Assembly: GCA_963778945.1 (NCBI GenBank) | Contig: CAVZWL010000021.1 | Location: 62,001 to 126,000 of the forward strand | Direction: 5' to 3' | Source: Fen-1254 sp963778945 | GTDB taxonomy: Bacteria; Bacteroidota; Ignavibacteria; UBA10030 | DNA: 64,000 bases | Shown: in pieces, positions 46,966 through 55,695 of the stretch | Numbering within the stretch: position 1 is the first letter of the stretch | Layout: the number at the start of each line of letters is the position of its first letter | Made by a program: the position numbers and the translations under genes | The notes under the pieces: model-generated | Databases searched by the model: none | What the model saw: only the letters and a program-made list of their open reading frames with translations | Told to the model about the DNA's origin: nothing

Positions 46966-47115
46966 CGTTCATCCCTTTCAAAAATAACAATACCATTTCA
47001 CCTGCCAGAGGCGAACGCTGCGAAAACCGGTTGAGAATGAAAATACTTTGGTATGCTTCGCTGGCCTCTGGCGTATCCTTAGCCTACAAGAAGCAGGCTA
47101 ATAATAAGGAGGCCA
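46959..47115 (-). promoter_or_regulatory. Putative branched-chain translational attenuator upstream of ilvD
   Basis: On the minus strand three pairings compete. Segment 1, TGGCCTC (47109-47115, inside leader codons Gly-Leu), pairs with GAGGCCA (47062-47068). The overlapping segment 2, GCCAGAGGC (47064-47072), pairs perfectly with segment 3, GCCTCTGGC (47004-47012). The adjacent TTCGCAGCGTTC (47013-47024) pairs at 11 of 12 positions with GAACGATGCGAA (46959-46970), which contains the ilvD ATG. A ribosome stalled on the Leu/Ile/Val codons would cover segment 1 and favour 2:3, leaving ilvD open. Free passage to the leader stop would favour closure of the start. The segments are seen; the mechanism is inferred. 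No terminator T run follows these stems. Confidence 0.6.
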
Positions 47116-47213
47116 AGAGTAAGGGTTGGGAGTGTAGTGAGTACAGAAACCGGACTCATCGGCCGGACGCTGCCGATTGATGTGGATCCGTATATGTTTT
47201 GGCTCTGTTTCAC
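47079..47213 (-). CDS. Branched-chain amino-acid leader peptide (IlvL-like)
   Basis: A 44-codon frame starting at GTG (47213) with GAGG four bases upstream, or 26 codons if the in-frame ATG at 47159 is used. The last 26 residues contain nine Leu, three Val, two Ile and four Thr and end with the run LGLLIISLLLVG before TAA. Such a concentration of the operon's own end products, between promoter and first gene, is the mark of an attenuator leader like ilvL of enterobacteria. It has no expected protein function of its own. Its codons overlap the RNA segments that compete for pairing upstream of ilvD. Confidence 0.75.
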   Translation of the reverse strand: MKQSQNIYGSTSIGSVRPMSPVSVLTTLPTLTLGLLIISLLLVG

Positions 47214-47240
47214 TTTACCTCGGTAAACAAATCTATATAT

Positions 47241-47269
47241 ACAGTAAGAAAAACAATTGATTTTGTCAA
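47241..47269 (-). promoter_or_regulatory. Promoter of the amino-acid superoperon
   Basis: TTGACA (47264-47269) and TACTGT (47241-47246) are separated by 17 bases on the minus strand, 28 bases before the leader GTG. The -35 is a perfect consensus match, the -10 partial. TAGATTTG just downstream also resembles the Bacteroidetes TAnnTTTG element, so the exact start is uncertain. Confidence 0.6.
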
Positions 47270-47469
47270 GTACCCGGCCAAAGAATACTTCATTATGAAT
47301 GGAGAGGGGGAAAAAGACGAAAATTTTTAAAGGATGAACGGTTGTATGAAAAAAATTTAAGAATATGCGCGAGTACTCATTTTCCTTTTAAAAGAAAAGG
47401 GAAAAGTGATTTTTTTAAAAAGCAGGGGGAAAAAATGCCGCTTAAAAATAAAAAAAATGTCCGTACCTC

Positions 47470-47498
47470 TTGACAATTACCTAATTTTATAATACCAT
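47470..47498 (+). promoter_or_regulatory. Putative promoter of the porin/permease genes
   Basis: TTGACA (47470-47475), a 17-base spacer and TACCAT (47493-47498) point toward the porin gene, leaving a 5' leader of about 465 bases. A second AT-rich TATAAT-like word lies five bases on. Confidence 0.4.
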
Positions 47499-47969
47499 AT
47501 AATTAGTTTAACTTAATAAGTAAGGCATTGACTCGGTAACACCTTAGTTATTAAGTTTCCGGCGGTTGGCAAAAATGGCCGATTTACCCGAATGGTTCTT
47601 AAAAAAATGCGGCACGATGACCAGACATAACGCAGACCGGCAATTTCATCAGAGGCGTGCCGAAAAGGAAACGGCTGTCGAGAGAATCCCTCCCTGATAT
47701 GAACGCCAGCGGGCGCGTTTAAAGCAGAGAGCGGAATATTACAGCGGAAAAGGAGCTTCTCCATTTTTTCCGAAAACGACAGCCGGCGGCTGCAGCCGAA
47801 TTCCTTGAATTGCAATTGGAAAATGCCTGAAAAACGTGCATTTGTTGATTTTCAATAATGTGATCGATAGAAGAAAGGAGAAATGAAGCCCGAACGAAGC
47901 AGCAGAGCAAGAGAAGCAATAACAGAATTTAATGAATCATAATTTTCACCATACGAAAGGATCTGAATA
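47499..47969 (+). other. Long gene-less 5' leader with hairpins
   Basis: No frame here looks like a real protein. On the plus strand there are perfect hairpin arms CGGCACG (47610-47616) / CGTGCCG (47656-47662) and CAGCCG-G-CGGCTG at about 47782. The leader is GC-richer than the promoter region. It matches no riboswitch class I can name; it may be a structured regulatory leader for the porin and permease genes. Confidence 0.35.
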
Positions 47970-49025
47970 ATGAAATCAAGAATAATAATTCTCCCACTTC
48001 TAACACTCTCTTTGTTTGTTCAGGCCGGCAATGCACAATCGGTAACGTATAACGGTTTTGTCGATACCTACTATAGTTATAATTTTGCTTCACCGGTTAC
48101 CTATAAGAATGAACTCCGGAATTTTGACGTCAATGACAATTCATTTACGTTAAGTCTTGCAGAACTTGAGATTCAAAGAGCCGTATCTGCTGCATCTCCT
48201 GTCGGATTTCGAATGGATCTCGATTACGGCACCACGAACGATATCGTGCAGCCCGCAAGCACTTCGACTTTATCTATTTTACAGCAAGCGTACGTCACAG
48301 CCGTCCTTCCTATCGGAAGCGGTTTGACGGTGGACGCCGGCAAGTTCGTTACGCATATGGGCAATGAAGTTATTGAATCCAAGGATAACTGGAATTACAG
48401 CCGTTCGTATTTATTCGCATTCGCTATCCCGTATTATCATACCGGAATGCGGTTCAGCTACCCTGTCATGAATAACCTTACGACTACGCTCCATCTCGTC
48501 AACGGATGGAACTCTAATGTCGATAATAACGGATCGAAGTCGATTGGCGTCACATTGAACTATGCCCCGACATCGTCTACGGGAATTGTTTTCAACGGCA
48601 TATGGGGTCACGAGAATCTTACACCGATAGAAATCGGTGCACGCAATGTGTATGACGTGATCATCACACAAACGCTCGGCGATAAAATTTCACTCGCGGC
48701 AAACGGCGATTACGGCGAAGCCGGAACTACTGCCGGACTTGTCACATGGAAAGGCGTCGATGTTTATGCAAGATACACCGTCGATACGCTTTCTGCGGTT
48801 GCAGTCCGGGGCGAAGTGTACAATGATCCGCTCGGATATACCACAGGCATAGCGAACACATACAAAGAAGTGACTCTGACGCTCGAGCATAAGCTCTTTA
48901 ACCAAATGCTGGTGCGCGGAGAATTGAGAGACGATATGTCTTTAAATCCCGCATACGATAAGAATGCATTTGCTACGGAAACAAGCCAGCTGACAGTAAC
49001 AGTCGGCGTTGTGGTTACTTTCTAA
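47970..49025 (+). CDS. Outer-membrane beta-barrel porin, BBP2 (OmpL-like) family
   Basis: 351 residues. A signal peptide (1-22, ending GNAQS) is followed by YNGFVDTYYSYNF and LRNFDVNDNSFTLSLAELEI, the opening pattern of the putative beta-barrel porin-2 family. The rest alternates polar and hydrophobic residues with many Tyr, Asn and Gly, and closes with LTVTVGVVVTF, an aromatic C-terminus suited to barrel insertion. It has AAAGGA before the ATG. An amino-acid permease gene follows 44 bases later, so the barrel may let amino acids or ammonium-related solutes through the outer membrane; this is context only. Confidence 0.82.
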   Translation: MKSRIIILPLLTLSLFVQAGNAQSVTYNGFVDTYYSYNFASPVTYKNELRNFDVNDNSFTLSLAELEIQRAVSAASPVGFRMDLDYGTTNDIVQPASTSTLSILQQAYVTAVLPIGSGLTVDAGKFVTHMGNEVIESKDNWNYSRSYLFAFAIPYYHTGMRFSYPVMNNLTTTLHLVNGWNSNVDNNGSKSIGVTLNYAPTSSTGIVFNGIWGHENLTPIEIGARNVYDVIITQTLGDKISLAANGDYGEAGTTAGLVTWKGVDVYARYTVDTLSAVAVRGEVYNDPLGYTTGIANTYKEVTLTLEHKLFNQMLVRGELRDDMSLNPAYDKNAFATETSQLTVTVGVVVTF

Positions 49026-49069
49026 ATAATCGATTGAAATTAACATTCTCAAATTAATTTGGAGAACTT

Positions 49070-50584
49070 ATGGCAAACACAGAAATGAAAAAAACACTCG
49101 GGCTGACTGGAGTTACCGTCAACGCGATGGCGCTTATAGCGCCCGGCGCATTTCTTTGGATCACATATCAAATACAGGCATCCAACAACGGCGGCGCTAC
49201 GGATATGTGGACCGGAATTGTAGCCGCATTGATCGTAGCGTTCCTTACAGCAATTGCATTTTCCGAACTCGCACGCAAGTATCCGGAAGCGGGAGCGGGA
49301 GGATCCTATTACTTTGCCGAAAAAGCGTTCCTTGACCGCAATAAAGCATCACACCAACGGTTTGCGCGCATTTCAAAATTCCTTACCGGATGGGCTGCTC
49401 ATTTATTCTACTGGGTTTACCCCGGCGTCATGGTTGCCATGATGGCAATTCTCGTCACTTATATTTTGAGTCAATTCAATATCAATCTTTCCATACCGGC
49501 CCAGATCGGCGTTGCGATTGCATTTTCTATCATTGTCGGATTCATTGCCGTCCGCGGCATCAGCGGTTCGACAAACGTCGCCATTGCGATCAACGTCATT
49601 CAATTAATTTCATTGATCGGATTCAGCGTTCTGGCAATTTCATTCCGCATACTTAATCCTCTGCACGCGACACAATGGGCGCATCCGAGCGGATTTTCAA
49701 TCGTCTTTCCGCACAGTCTGCCGGCCATGCTTTTTCAATCCACAATAGCAATTTTGATTTTGGTCGGATTCGAATCATCCACATCGCTGGCCGGTGAAGC
49801 GATTAATCCGAAAAAAGATATACCGCGGGGCGTTATTTTATCCCTTATTATACAAGGACTCTTCGCTTATCTCTTCGAATATTTTGCAGCAAACTATGCG
49901 ATATGCGAAAAATTGGTTTTCGTCGGAACCGACGGAAGCAAACTGACCGGTATGGATGCAGCGGCCGCGTCGGGAGCGCCGATCGGCGACCTGACACGTC
50001 TCATCGGCGACGCAATGCTCGGCGGTAACGGATTCGCCTTAATGATTGTCATCGCTATTACAGTAGGATTGGCAGTTTTAGGAACCACACTTGCCGCTAT
50101 GAATACCGCTGTGCGCGTCAGCTTTGCAATGGCGCAGGATAACGAAATGCCCGGCCTTTTGGGCGCTCTCCACAGCAAGCATGCTACTCCCCATATGGGT
50201 GTTTGGATTCTCGTTGCGGTGTCCGCAATTATCGGAAGCATCGGCGTGCTGAATGTCACGGCGCTCACCGGCATTACCTTGGCTTCCAATATCGGAACAT
50301 TTGCCCTCTACGCACTCATTTGTTTTCTCACATTCGTCACCTTTGTCGGCCGCGAGGAATTTCATAAAATAAAACATGCCACGATACCTTTCCTGGGTCT
50401 TATCGGCAATATCGGACTGCTCGTCGGGGTTGTCTGGATAGGCCTGGGCACGCCCGGTGTCTCTGCCGATGCAACTCAAATGGCTCTCTGGATAACAGCC
50501 GGCTGGGGAATTGTCAGTCTGGCATATTTTGTAATAACAAGCAAAAGGACCGGTAAGGCATTTATGCCTTCTGCAGCAAAGTAA
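49070..50584 (+). CDS. APC-family amino-acid permease
   Basis: 504 residues with about 12-13 hydrophobic segments. The N-terminus KKTLGLTGVTVNAMALIAPG and the first helix motif GAFLWITYQIQA are those of amino acid-polyamine-organocation transporters. YPEAGAGGSYYFAEKAF and GFESSTSLAGEAINPKKDIP are further family motifs, the last near helix 6. It moves an amino acid across the inner membrane, probably with H+ or Na+. AGGAG-type sequence GGAGAAC lies before the ATG. The substrate is not evident; neighbours in nitrogen metabolism make glutamate, glutamine or a related compound plausible. Confidence 0.9.
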   Translation: MANTEMKKTLGLTGVTVNAMALIAPGAFLWITYQIQASNNGGATDMWTGIVAALIVAFLTAIAFSELARKYPEAGAGGSYYFAEKAFLDRNKASHQRFARISKFLTGWAAHLFYWVYPGVMVAMMAILVTYILSQFNINLSIPAQIGVAIAFSIIVGFIAVRGISGSTNVAIAINVIQLISLIGFSVLAISFRILNPLHATQWAHPSGFSIVFPHSLPAMLFQSTIAILILVGFESSTSLAGEAINPKKDIPRGVILSLIIQGLFAYLFEYFAANYAICEKLVFVGTDGSKLTGMDAAAASGAPIGDLTRLIGDAMLGGNGFALMIVIAITVGLAVLGTTLAAMNTAVRVSFAMAQDNEMPGLLGALHSKHATPHMGVWILVAVSAIIGSIGVLNVTALTGITLASNIGTFALYALICFLTFVTFVGREEFHKIKHATIPFLGLIGNIGLLVGVVWIGLGTPGVSADATQMALWITAGWGIVSLAYFVITSKRTGKAFMPSAAK

Positions 50585-50627
50585 TAAAGTAATATTGTGT
50601 AATAACAGAAATACAGATGTAAGAATC

Positions 50628-50660
50628 GGGGGAGAGCGCCGTGTATCGGCCTCTCCCCTT
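50628..50660 (+). terminator. Terminator or attenuator between permease and PP2C genes
   Basis: GGGGAGAG (50629-50636) and CTCTCCCC (50651-50658) form a perfect eight-pair stem extended by GCC/GGC, followed by TTATGTATGTTTTT. It would end or weaken transcription between the porin-permease pair and the phosphatase-kinase-glnA genes. Confidence 0.75.
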
Positions 50661-50683
50661 ATGTATGTTTTTCGGAAGGGTTG

Positions 50684-51532
50684 ATGACTGCTCTTAAAGC
50701 AACAGAAATAGAAGTGCATAGTCTGAGTGATGCCGGTACGGTACGCGAAGACAATCAGGATGCTGTGTGGCTCTGCAACCCAAACGATGAATATACAGCC
50801 TCTTTCGGACATCTCTATGCCATTGCAGACGGCATGGGCGGTCTTGCACACGGCGGCGTTGCCAGTTCCCTGGCTTTATCTACTTTTTACGAAACCTTTT
50901 ACGATGCTGCCGATGCTGCAGTGCCGCAAAAATTGAAAATCGGCTTTCAAAATGCGAATTTAAGCGTCTATCAAGCTGCACAGCGGATGAGCGCCGGGCG
51001 GATGGGGACAACTCTCACTGCTGCGAACTTAGTCGGTCACACGCTCCACATAGCTCATGTCGGCGACAGCCGGGTCTATTTGATTCGCGGCAACACGACC
51101 CGGTGCCTGACCAATGACCACACGCGTGTCGGTGAATTGGTGCGCATGCGTCTGCTTTCTCCCGATAAAGTGCGCACGCATAACCAGCGGTCCGTCTTGA
51201 ATAAATGCCTGGGACTGAATCTTTTTGTGCAGCCGGATATTTTTGACGTGCAGGTGCAGGCCGGCGATAAAATAATTTTTTGTACTGATGGTGTCTGGTC
51301 GGTTATTCAAGATGAAGAATTCGGACGAATGGCGGCGGAAACGTCTGACCCGAATCTGCTCTCGAAAAAAATTCTTGATCTGGCTCTTGAGCGGGAAACC
51401 GACGACAATGTTTCTGTTATAACCGTATCTATTCGCCATCTGGCGCATCAGACAAACGCAAAGGAAGGCAGCGGAACAATATTTTCTCGTTTCATCCGGC
51501 AGCTGTCGGGCGGAAGAAATCATGGAAGCTAA
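50684..51532 (+). CDS. PP2C-type serine/threonine protein phosphatase (Stp-like)
   Basis: 282 residues from the ATG at 50684, three bases after an in-frame TTG, with GGAAGGG upstream. All PPM motifs are present: SDAGTVREDNQDAV, AIADGMGGLAHGGVAS, GRMGTTLTAA, HVGDSRVYLI, LTNDHT, FCTDGVW and ETDDNVSVITV. The aspartates bind two Mg/Mn ions that dephosphorylate Ser/Thr residues. It is soluble. The gene lies 186 bases before a Ser/Thr kinase gene, the usual pairing of opposing enzymes. Confidence 0.93.
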   Translation: MTALKATEIEVHSLSDAGTVREDNQDAVWLCNPNDEYTASFGHLYAIADGMGGLAHGGVASSLALSTFYETFYDAADAAVPQKLKIGFQNANLSVYQAAQRMSAGRMGTTLTAANLVGHTLHIAHVGDSRVYLIRGNTTRCLTNDHTRVGELVRMRLLSPDKVRTHNQRSVLNKCLGLNLFVQPDIFDVQVQAGDKIIFCTDGVWSVIQDEEFGRMAAETSDPNLLSKKILDLALERETDDNVSVITVSIRHLAHQTNAKEGSGTIFSRFIRQLSGGRNHGS

Positions 51533-51718
51533 AAATATCAATATACATTTCTCTATGAGTCTTTTCGGCATTTTTGCTTTTCATTCAATATTTTATTATG
51601 CTCATTTTAGAAAAGTGTCCCATGATCAAACACCTGTGGATGCAGGCTCTTGCTATCTTTAAAGAGACGGCAGTATTATGTTGAACATATTAATCAATAA
51701 CGATTCGCGGAAGATATA

Positions 51719-52708
51719 ATGATAAGACCACCAATGCTGCAAATTGGCGATCAATTTGATCATTTTCAGATACTGGGACATATAGCTCAAGGCGGTATGA
51801 GCGATGTATATAAGGCATACGATCTTTTGTCGAGCAAAGAAGTAGTGTTGAAAATTCCCGATCGAATGAGTATCGGCGACCCGGCACAGTTTGAGCGGTT
51901 CCAGCGCGAACTCGAGGTTATGGAAACGCTCCGTCATCCGGCTATCCAGTTGGGCCTCGGTTCAGGCCGCTATAACAGCACCCCGTACTTAGTCACGCAG
52001 CTTGTCGTCGGCAAATCCATGCGTGATTTTGTTCAGACATCAGCTCCGATTCCGCCCGATGATGCGGTTCAGCTCATTCGAAAAATAGCGGATGGTATTG
52101 CTCATTGTCATGATCATGAGATTATTCATCGCGATCTTAAGCCGGAAAATATTCTTATCACCAATGAAGGCCAGCCGATTATTTTGGATTTCGGGCTGGC
52201 TCTGACAAAAAAATCTTACCGTGTAACGTATGCGAATTTAAGCAGCACCGCGGGCACGCCCGATTACATGGCTCCGGAACAAATTGAAGGACAGCGCGGA
52301 GACCAGCGTACAGATCTATACGCAGTGGGAATGATGCTGTTCGAACTGCTTGCCGGCCGGCTTCCCTTCTCGGGTGATAATACCATGGCCGTCATGTCCC
52401 AGCATCTCCACGGAACGATACCGTGCCTGGACCGTGAACAGCCGAATATTACGCCTCAACTGGCAGCAGTTGTTATGCGCTCTTTGGAAAGAGAGCCGAA
52501 AGACCGCTACAGCGATTTGCACGCATTCATACACGATCTCGATCATCTCAATGAAGTCGATATTGCAATTCTGGAAAAATCCCGCAATGTCAAGGGCCCT
52601 TCGCTGTGGGAGCGCCTGCCATTTCTGAAACCCATCGGCATAGCAATATTTATCCTGCTTGCTATTATTCTCTTAGCAGTATTCCTGCAATCGGTGCGAC
52701 GACCATGA
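51719..52708 (+). CDS. Serine/threonine protein kinase with C-terminal membrane anchor
   Basis: 329 residues. The Hanks-type kinase domain spans about 12-285. It has the glycine loop GHIAQGGMSDVYKAY, Lys45 in VVLK, catalytic HRDLKPEN (137-144), DFG (157-159) and a TPDYMAPEQ activation/APE segment. A single hydrophobic segment (about 304-326, IGIAIFILLAIILLAVFL) anchors the C-terminus, with almost nothing outside; no PASTA or other sensor domain is present. The stop overlaps the glnA ATG (ATGA). Such direct coupling to glutamine synthetase suggests control of nitrogen assimilation by phosphorylation, which is not shown by the sequence. Confidence 0.93.
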   Translation: MIRPPMLQIGDQFDHFQILGHIAQGGMSDVYKAYDLLSSKEVVLKIPDRMSIGDPAQFERFQRELEVMETLRHPAIQLGLGSGRYNSTPYLVTQLVVGKSMRDFVQTSAPIPPDDAVQLIRKIADGIAHCHDHEIIHRDLKPENILITNEGQPIILDFGLALTKKSYRVTYANLSSTAGTPDYMAPEQIEGQRGDQRTDLYAVGMMLFELLAGRLPFSGDNTMAVMSQHLHGTIPCLDREQPNITPQLAAVVMRSLEREPKDRYSDLHAFIHDLDHLNEVDIAILEKSRNVKGPSLWERLPFLKPIGIAIFILLAIILLAVFLQSVRRP

Positions 52709-54054
52709 CAATTCCATCAACTCCCACACCCGACGATCTTCTGGCTCTTGCCGAAGAACACAAAATCAAATTTGTGGATTTACAGTTTACCGATATCAAT
52801 GGTTCGGTAAAAATCGTCACCATACCGAAAAGTGAATTTGCAGCTGCATTGAATCACGGAATTTGGTTCGACGGCTCATCGATCGAAGGATTTGCACGCA
52901 TTGCTGAAAGCGATATGTATCTGGTGCCGGATGCAAAAACATTCGCCATTCTGCCCTGGCTGGGACCGGACGAAGCCACAGCCCGGCTTATCTGCAATGT
53001 TTTTACGCCGGACGGCAATCCGTTCCTTGGCGACCCTCGGGCTGTACTTGCTTCCGTTATGAATGATGCGGAAAAAATGGGACTTACTTATAACACGGGT
53101 CCGGAGCTGGAATTTTTCCTTTTAAAACCGAACGCTGACGGCAGTCTTATACCGATACGCCCGCAGGACAGTGCGGGCTATTTCGACCAGCCGACGGATT
53201 TGGTGGCGTCGGGATTGTGGCGGCAAATGACGGATGCATTGACGTCGTTCAGTATTGAAACTGAAGCAATGCATCATGAAGTTGCAACCGGCCAGCATGA
53301 AATCGATTTTCGTTATTCCAACGCTCTTAAAACCGCGGATAATATCGTTACCTTTCGGGTAATGCTGAAAATTCTTGCCCAGCAGCAGGGCCTCTATGCG
53401 ACCTTTATGCCGAAACCCGTTCGCGAACTCAGCGGAAGCGGAATGCATATACATCAAAGCTTAAGTTATAAGGCGAACGATTCCAATGCATTTTCCGATC
53501 CCGGAGATTCACACGGACTTTCAAAAATTGCAAAGCATTTCATTGCCGGCCAGCTTGTCCATGCCCGCGGAATGTGCGCGGTACTAGCGCCGCTGGTCAA
53601 TTCATATAAGCGGCTGGTAAAAGGATATGAAGCTCCGGTGAGCATCGGATGGGGACGCGTAAACCGTTCGGCTCTCATTCGTATACCGCGTGTGCATTCC
53701 CGCGCATCGACGCGGCTTGAGCTTCGCTGTCCCGATCCAAGCTGCAATCCATACCTGGCGTTTGCTGCGATGCTCGCGGCCGGATTGGACGGCATACGGC
53801 GCGAATTGCCTGTTCCCGATGCGACAGAAGAAAATATTTATGTCGAGATGAACGATAAAAAAGAAAATGTCCTTAACGTCCTTCCGGGATCGCTGGCCGA
53901 GGCGATTTCAGAAATGGAAAAAGATACGGTGATTCGAACTGCGCTCGGTGCACATATTTCTGAACGATTCATCAGCGCCAAACGCCAGGAATGGGAAAAT
54001 TACCGGCTGGAAGTAACGCCGTGGGAACTCAACACGTACTTGCCGATTTATTAA
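52705..54054 (+). CDS. glnA: Glutamine synthetase, type I (alpha-like)
   Basis: 449 residues from the ATG at 52705, which overlaps the kinase stop by four bases. Makes glutamine from glutamate, ammonia and ATP. Conserved segments are FDGSSIEGFARIAESDMYL, NTGPELEFFL, HHEVATGQHEIDF, GSGMHIHQSL and NSYKRLVKGYEAPV. The adenylylation site NLYDLPPEE of the beta type is absent; the corresponding region reads ENVLNVLPGSLAEAI. Together with the short length this points to the GSI-alpha group, controlled by feedback and protein partners instead of GlnE. IGWGRVNRSALIRIP is slightly unlike the usual segment. Confidence 0.94.
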   Translation: MTIPSTPTPDDLLALAEEHKIKFVDLQFTDINGSVKIVTIPKSEFAAALNHGIWFDGSSIEGFARIAESDMYLVPDAKTFAILPWLGPDEATARLICNVFTPDGNPFLGDPRAVLASVMNDAEKMGLTYNTGPELEFFLLKPNADGSLIPIRPQDSAGYFDQPTDLVASGLWRQMTDALTSFSIETEAMHHEVATGQHEIDFRYSNALKTADNIVTFRVMLKILAQQQGLYATFMPKPVRELSGSGMHIHQSLSYKANDSNAFSDPGDSHGLSKIAKHFIAGQLVHARGMCAVLAPLVNSYKRLVKGYEAPVSIGWGRVNRSALIRIPRVHSRASTRLELRCPDPSCNPYLAFAAMLAAGLDGIRRELPVPDATEENIYVEMNDKKENVLNVLPGSLAEAISEMEKDTVIRTALGAHISERFISAKRQEWENYRLEVTPWELNTYLPIY

Positions 54055-54243
54055 TCCGCCGGCTTGCCGGCTATCATCGCTTTATCCTGCCCGTATCGCG
54101 CGAGCTTATGCCTTTGGTGAGATATCGGGGAAAGCGGAGTTCTTGATTTTTTCTTTCGATTTACGGATATCCTGGATTGCCGTGCTGCTTTTGAGAGCGG
54201 CATGCATATCGTTCGGTGATGAGAGAACACTAAAAAAAACACG

Positions 54244-55677
54244 ATGAAAAAAAAGCTCCATCGTTCGTTAGCTGTTTACAGTGCGTGCGCTCTTGGTCTA
54301 ATGCTGGTCTATAATATATATGCCGGCTCTCTCGCCAATATCAAGCTTGTCCCGGTCAACCCATTATTCATCGTCCCGTTTTGTCTTTTGATGTTTGCCA
54401 TTGCACTCATGCCGCTGCTTCATAAAGCATGGTGGGAGGAGCATTATCCTTTTGTCGTGTGCGTACTCGCTTTGATCGTTGCACTGTATTACATTGCAGT
54501 GCTCGATAATACGCCGCGTTTGTTCCGGACGTTGTACGATTATATCGGATTTATTTCTCTCATCGGTTCTTTATTTGTCGTCACAGGCGGCATTCATGTG
54601 AAGATTCCGGGAAAGACGACTCCAGCCGGCAATGCTGCTTTGCTGGCAGCCGGAGCCGTGCTTTCCAATATACTGGGAACGACAGGAGCTTCAATGATAC
54701 TGATCCGTCCCTTTCTGCGCGTGAACCGTTACCGCATTAAAGGTTATCATGTTGTGTTTTTTATTTTTCTTGTCAGCAACATCGGAGGTGCGCTGACCCC
54801 CATCGGCGACCCGCCGTTGTTTCTCGGATTTCTAAAGGGAATTCCATTCTTCTGGATTACCACCCGCCTTGCAATGATCTGGTTTTTGACCGTTGCACTG
54901 GTGCTGCTTGTTTTCTTTTTTATTGATTTGTATTTTTTTCATCGGGAATCGAAAGCCGTCCAGCTTCAGGCAGCGGTACTCGACGAGCCGGAAGTATCGG
55001 GACTTCATAACATCGTTTTTCTTTTCATTATTCTGAGTGCGGTTTTTATCGGTCCGCCGGCGCCGCTTCTGCTGCGTGAAGCTGTAATGTGGGCGGCAGC
55101 GGTCGGATCTTACTTTACGACAAAGAAAGAAATTCACGCTAAAAACGAATTTCATTTTGCTCCAATCTCGGAGGTGGCAGTTCTTTTTGCAGGCATTTTT
55201 GTGACAATGATTCCGGCTCTCGACTGGCTGGAACTCAATGCAGCGAAACTTAATATGACAACGCCGGGACAATATTACTGGGGCACAGGAATCCTTTCCA
55301 GCTTTTTGGATAATGCACCGACGTATTTGAATTTCCTAACTGCGGCCTTTGGAATTCATGGAGCAAACGTTGACAACATCCATCACATGCATCTTATGCT
55401 CGGCTTGCCGCCGGGAAGCGGAGGTCTTCCGAATCCTTTGCAGCCTTCCGCATTTGCGATTACAGCCGATACGTGGAAGTACATTCAAGCGATATCGATC
55501 GGTGCGGTCTTTTTCGGAGCGATGACCTATATCGGCAACGGGCCGAATTTTATGGTCAAGTCGATTGCAGAACATTCAAAAGTCAAATGCCCGAGCTTCT
55601 TCGGCTATATTCTGCGTTATTCTCTGCCCGTACTGCTGCCTATTTTTACTCTCGTCTGGTTTCTTTTTTTCCGTTAA
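54244..55677 (+). CDS. NhaD-like Na+/H+ antiporter or related ion transporter
   Basis: 477 residues with about 11-13 membrane segments. The ion-transporter superfamily motifs GGALTPIGDPPLFLGFLKG and GILSSFLDNAPTYLNFL are typical of the NhaD/ArsB group, as are SNILGTTGASMILIRPFL and a late TYIGNGPNFMVKSIAE. It probably exchanges Na+ for H+ across the inner membrane. The gene lies 190 bases after glnA, with no terminator seen between, and is convergent with the PII gene across the tandem repeats. The ion specificity is inferred from the family. Confidence 0.85.
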   Translation: MKKKLHRSLAVYSACALGLMLVYNIYAGSLANIKLVPVNPLFIVPFCLLMFAIALMPLLHKAWWEEHYPFVVCVLALIVALYYIAVLDNTPRLFRTLYDYIGFISLIGSLFVVTGGIHVKIPGKTTPAGNAALLAAGAVLSNILGTTGASMILIRPFLRVNRYRIKGYHVVFFIFLVSNIGGALTPIGDPPLFLGFLKGIPFFWITTRLAMIWFLTVALVLLVFFFIDLYFFHRESKAVQLQAAVLDEPEVSGLHNIVFLFIILSAVFIGPPAPLLLREAVMWAAAVGSYFTTKKEIHAKNEFHFAPISEVAVLFAGIFVTMIPALDWLELNAAKLNMTTPGQYYWGTGILSSFLDNAPTYLNFLTAAFGIHGANVDNIHHMHLMLGLPPGSGGLPNPLQPSAFAITADTWKYIQAISIGAVFFGAMTYIGNGPNFMVKSIAEHSKVKCPSFFGYILRYSLPVLLPIFTLVWFLFFR

Positions 55678-55695
55678 CAGTCATCATCATCACGG

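Noticed and set aside
46966..47078. Classical rho-independent attenuator before ilvD
   Set aside because: The stems present are not followed by a T run; TTATTTTTG comes about 15 bases later and after unpaired sequence, so a terminator is not supported.
47513..47815. Minus-strand gene of 100 codons upstream of the porin
   Set aside because: No ribosome-binding site or family pattern, and it opposes the likely leader of the porin transcript.
47499..47969. Known riboswitch class (cobalamin, lysine, glutamine, glnA RNA)
   Set aside because: None of the conserved core sequences of these classes was seen.
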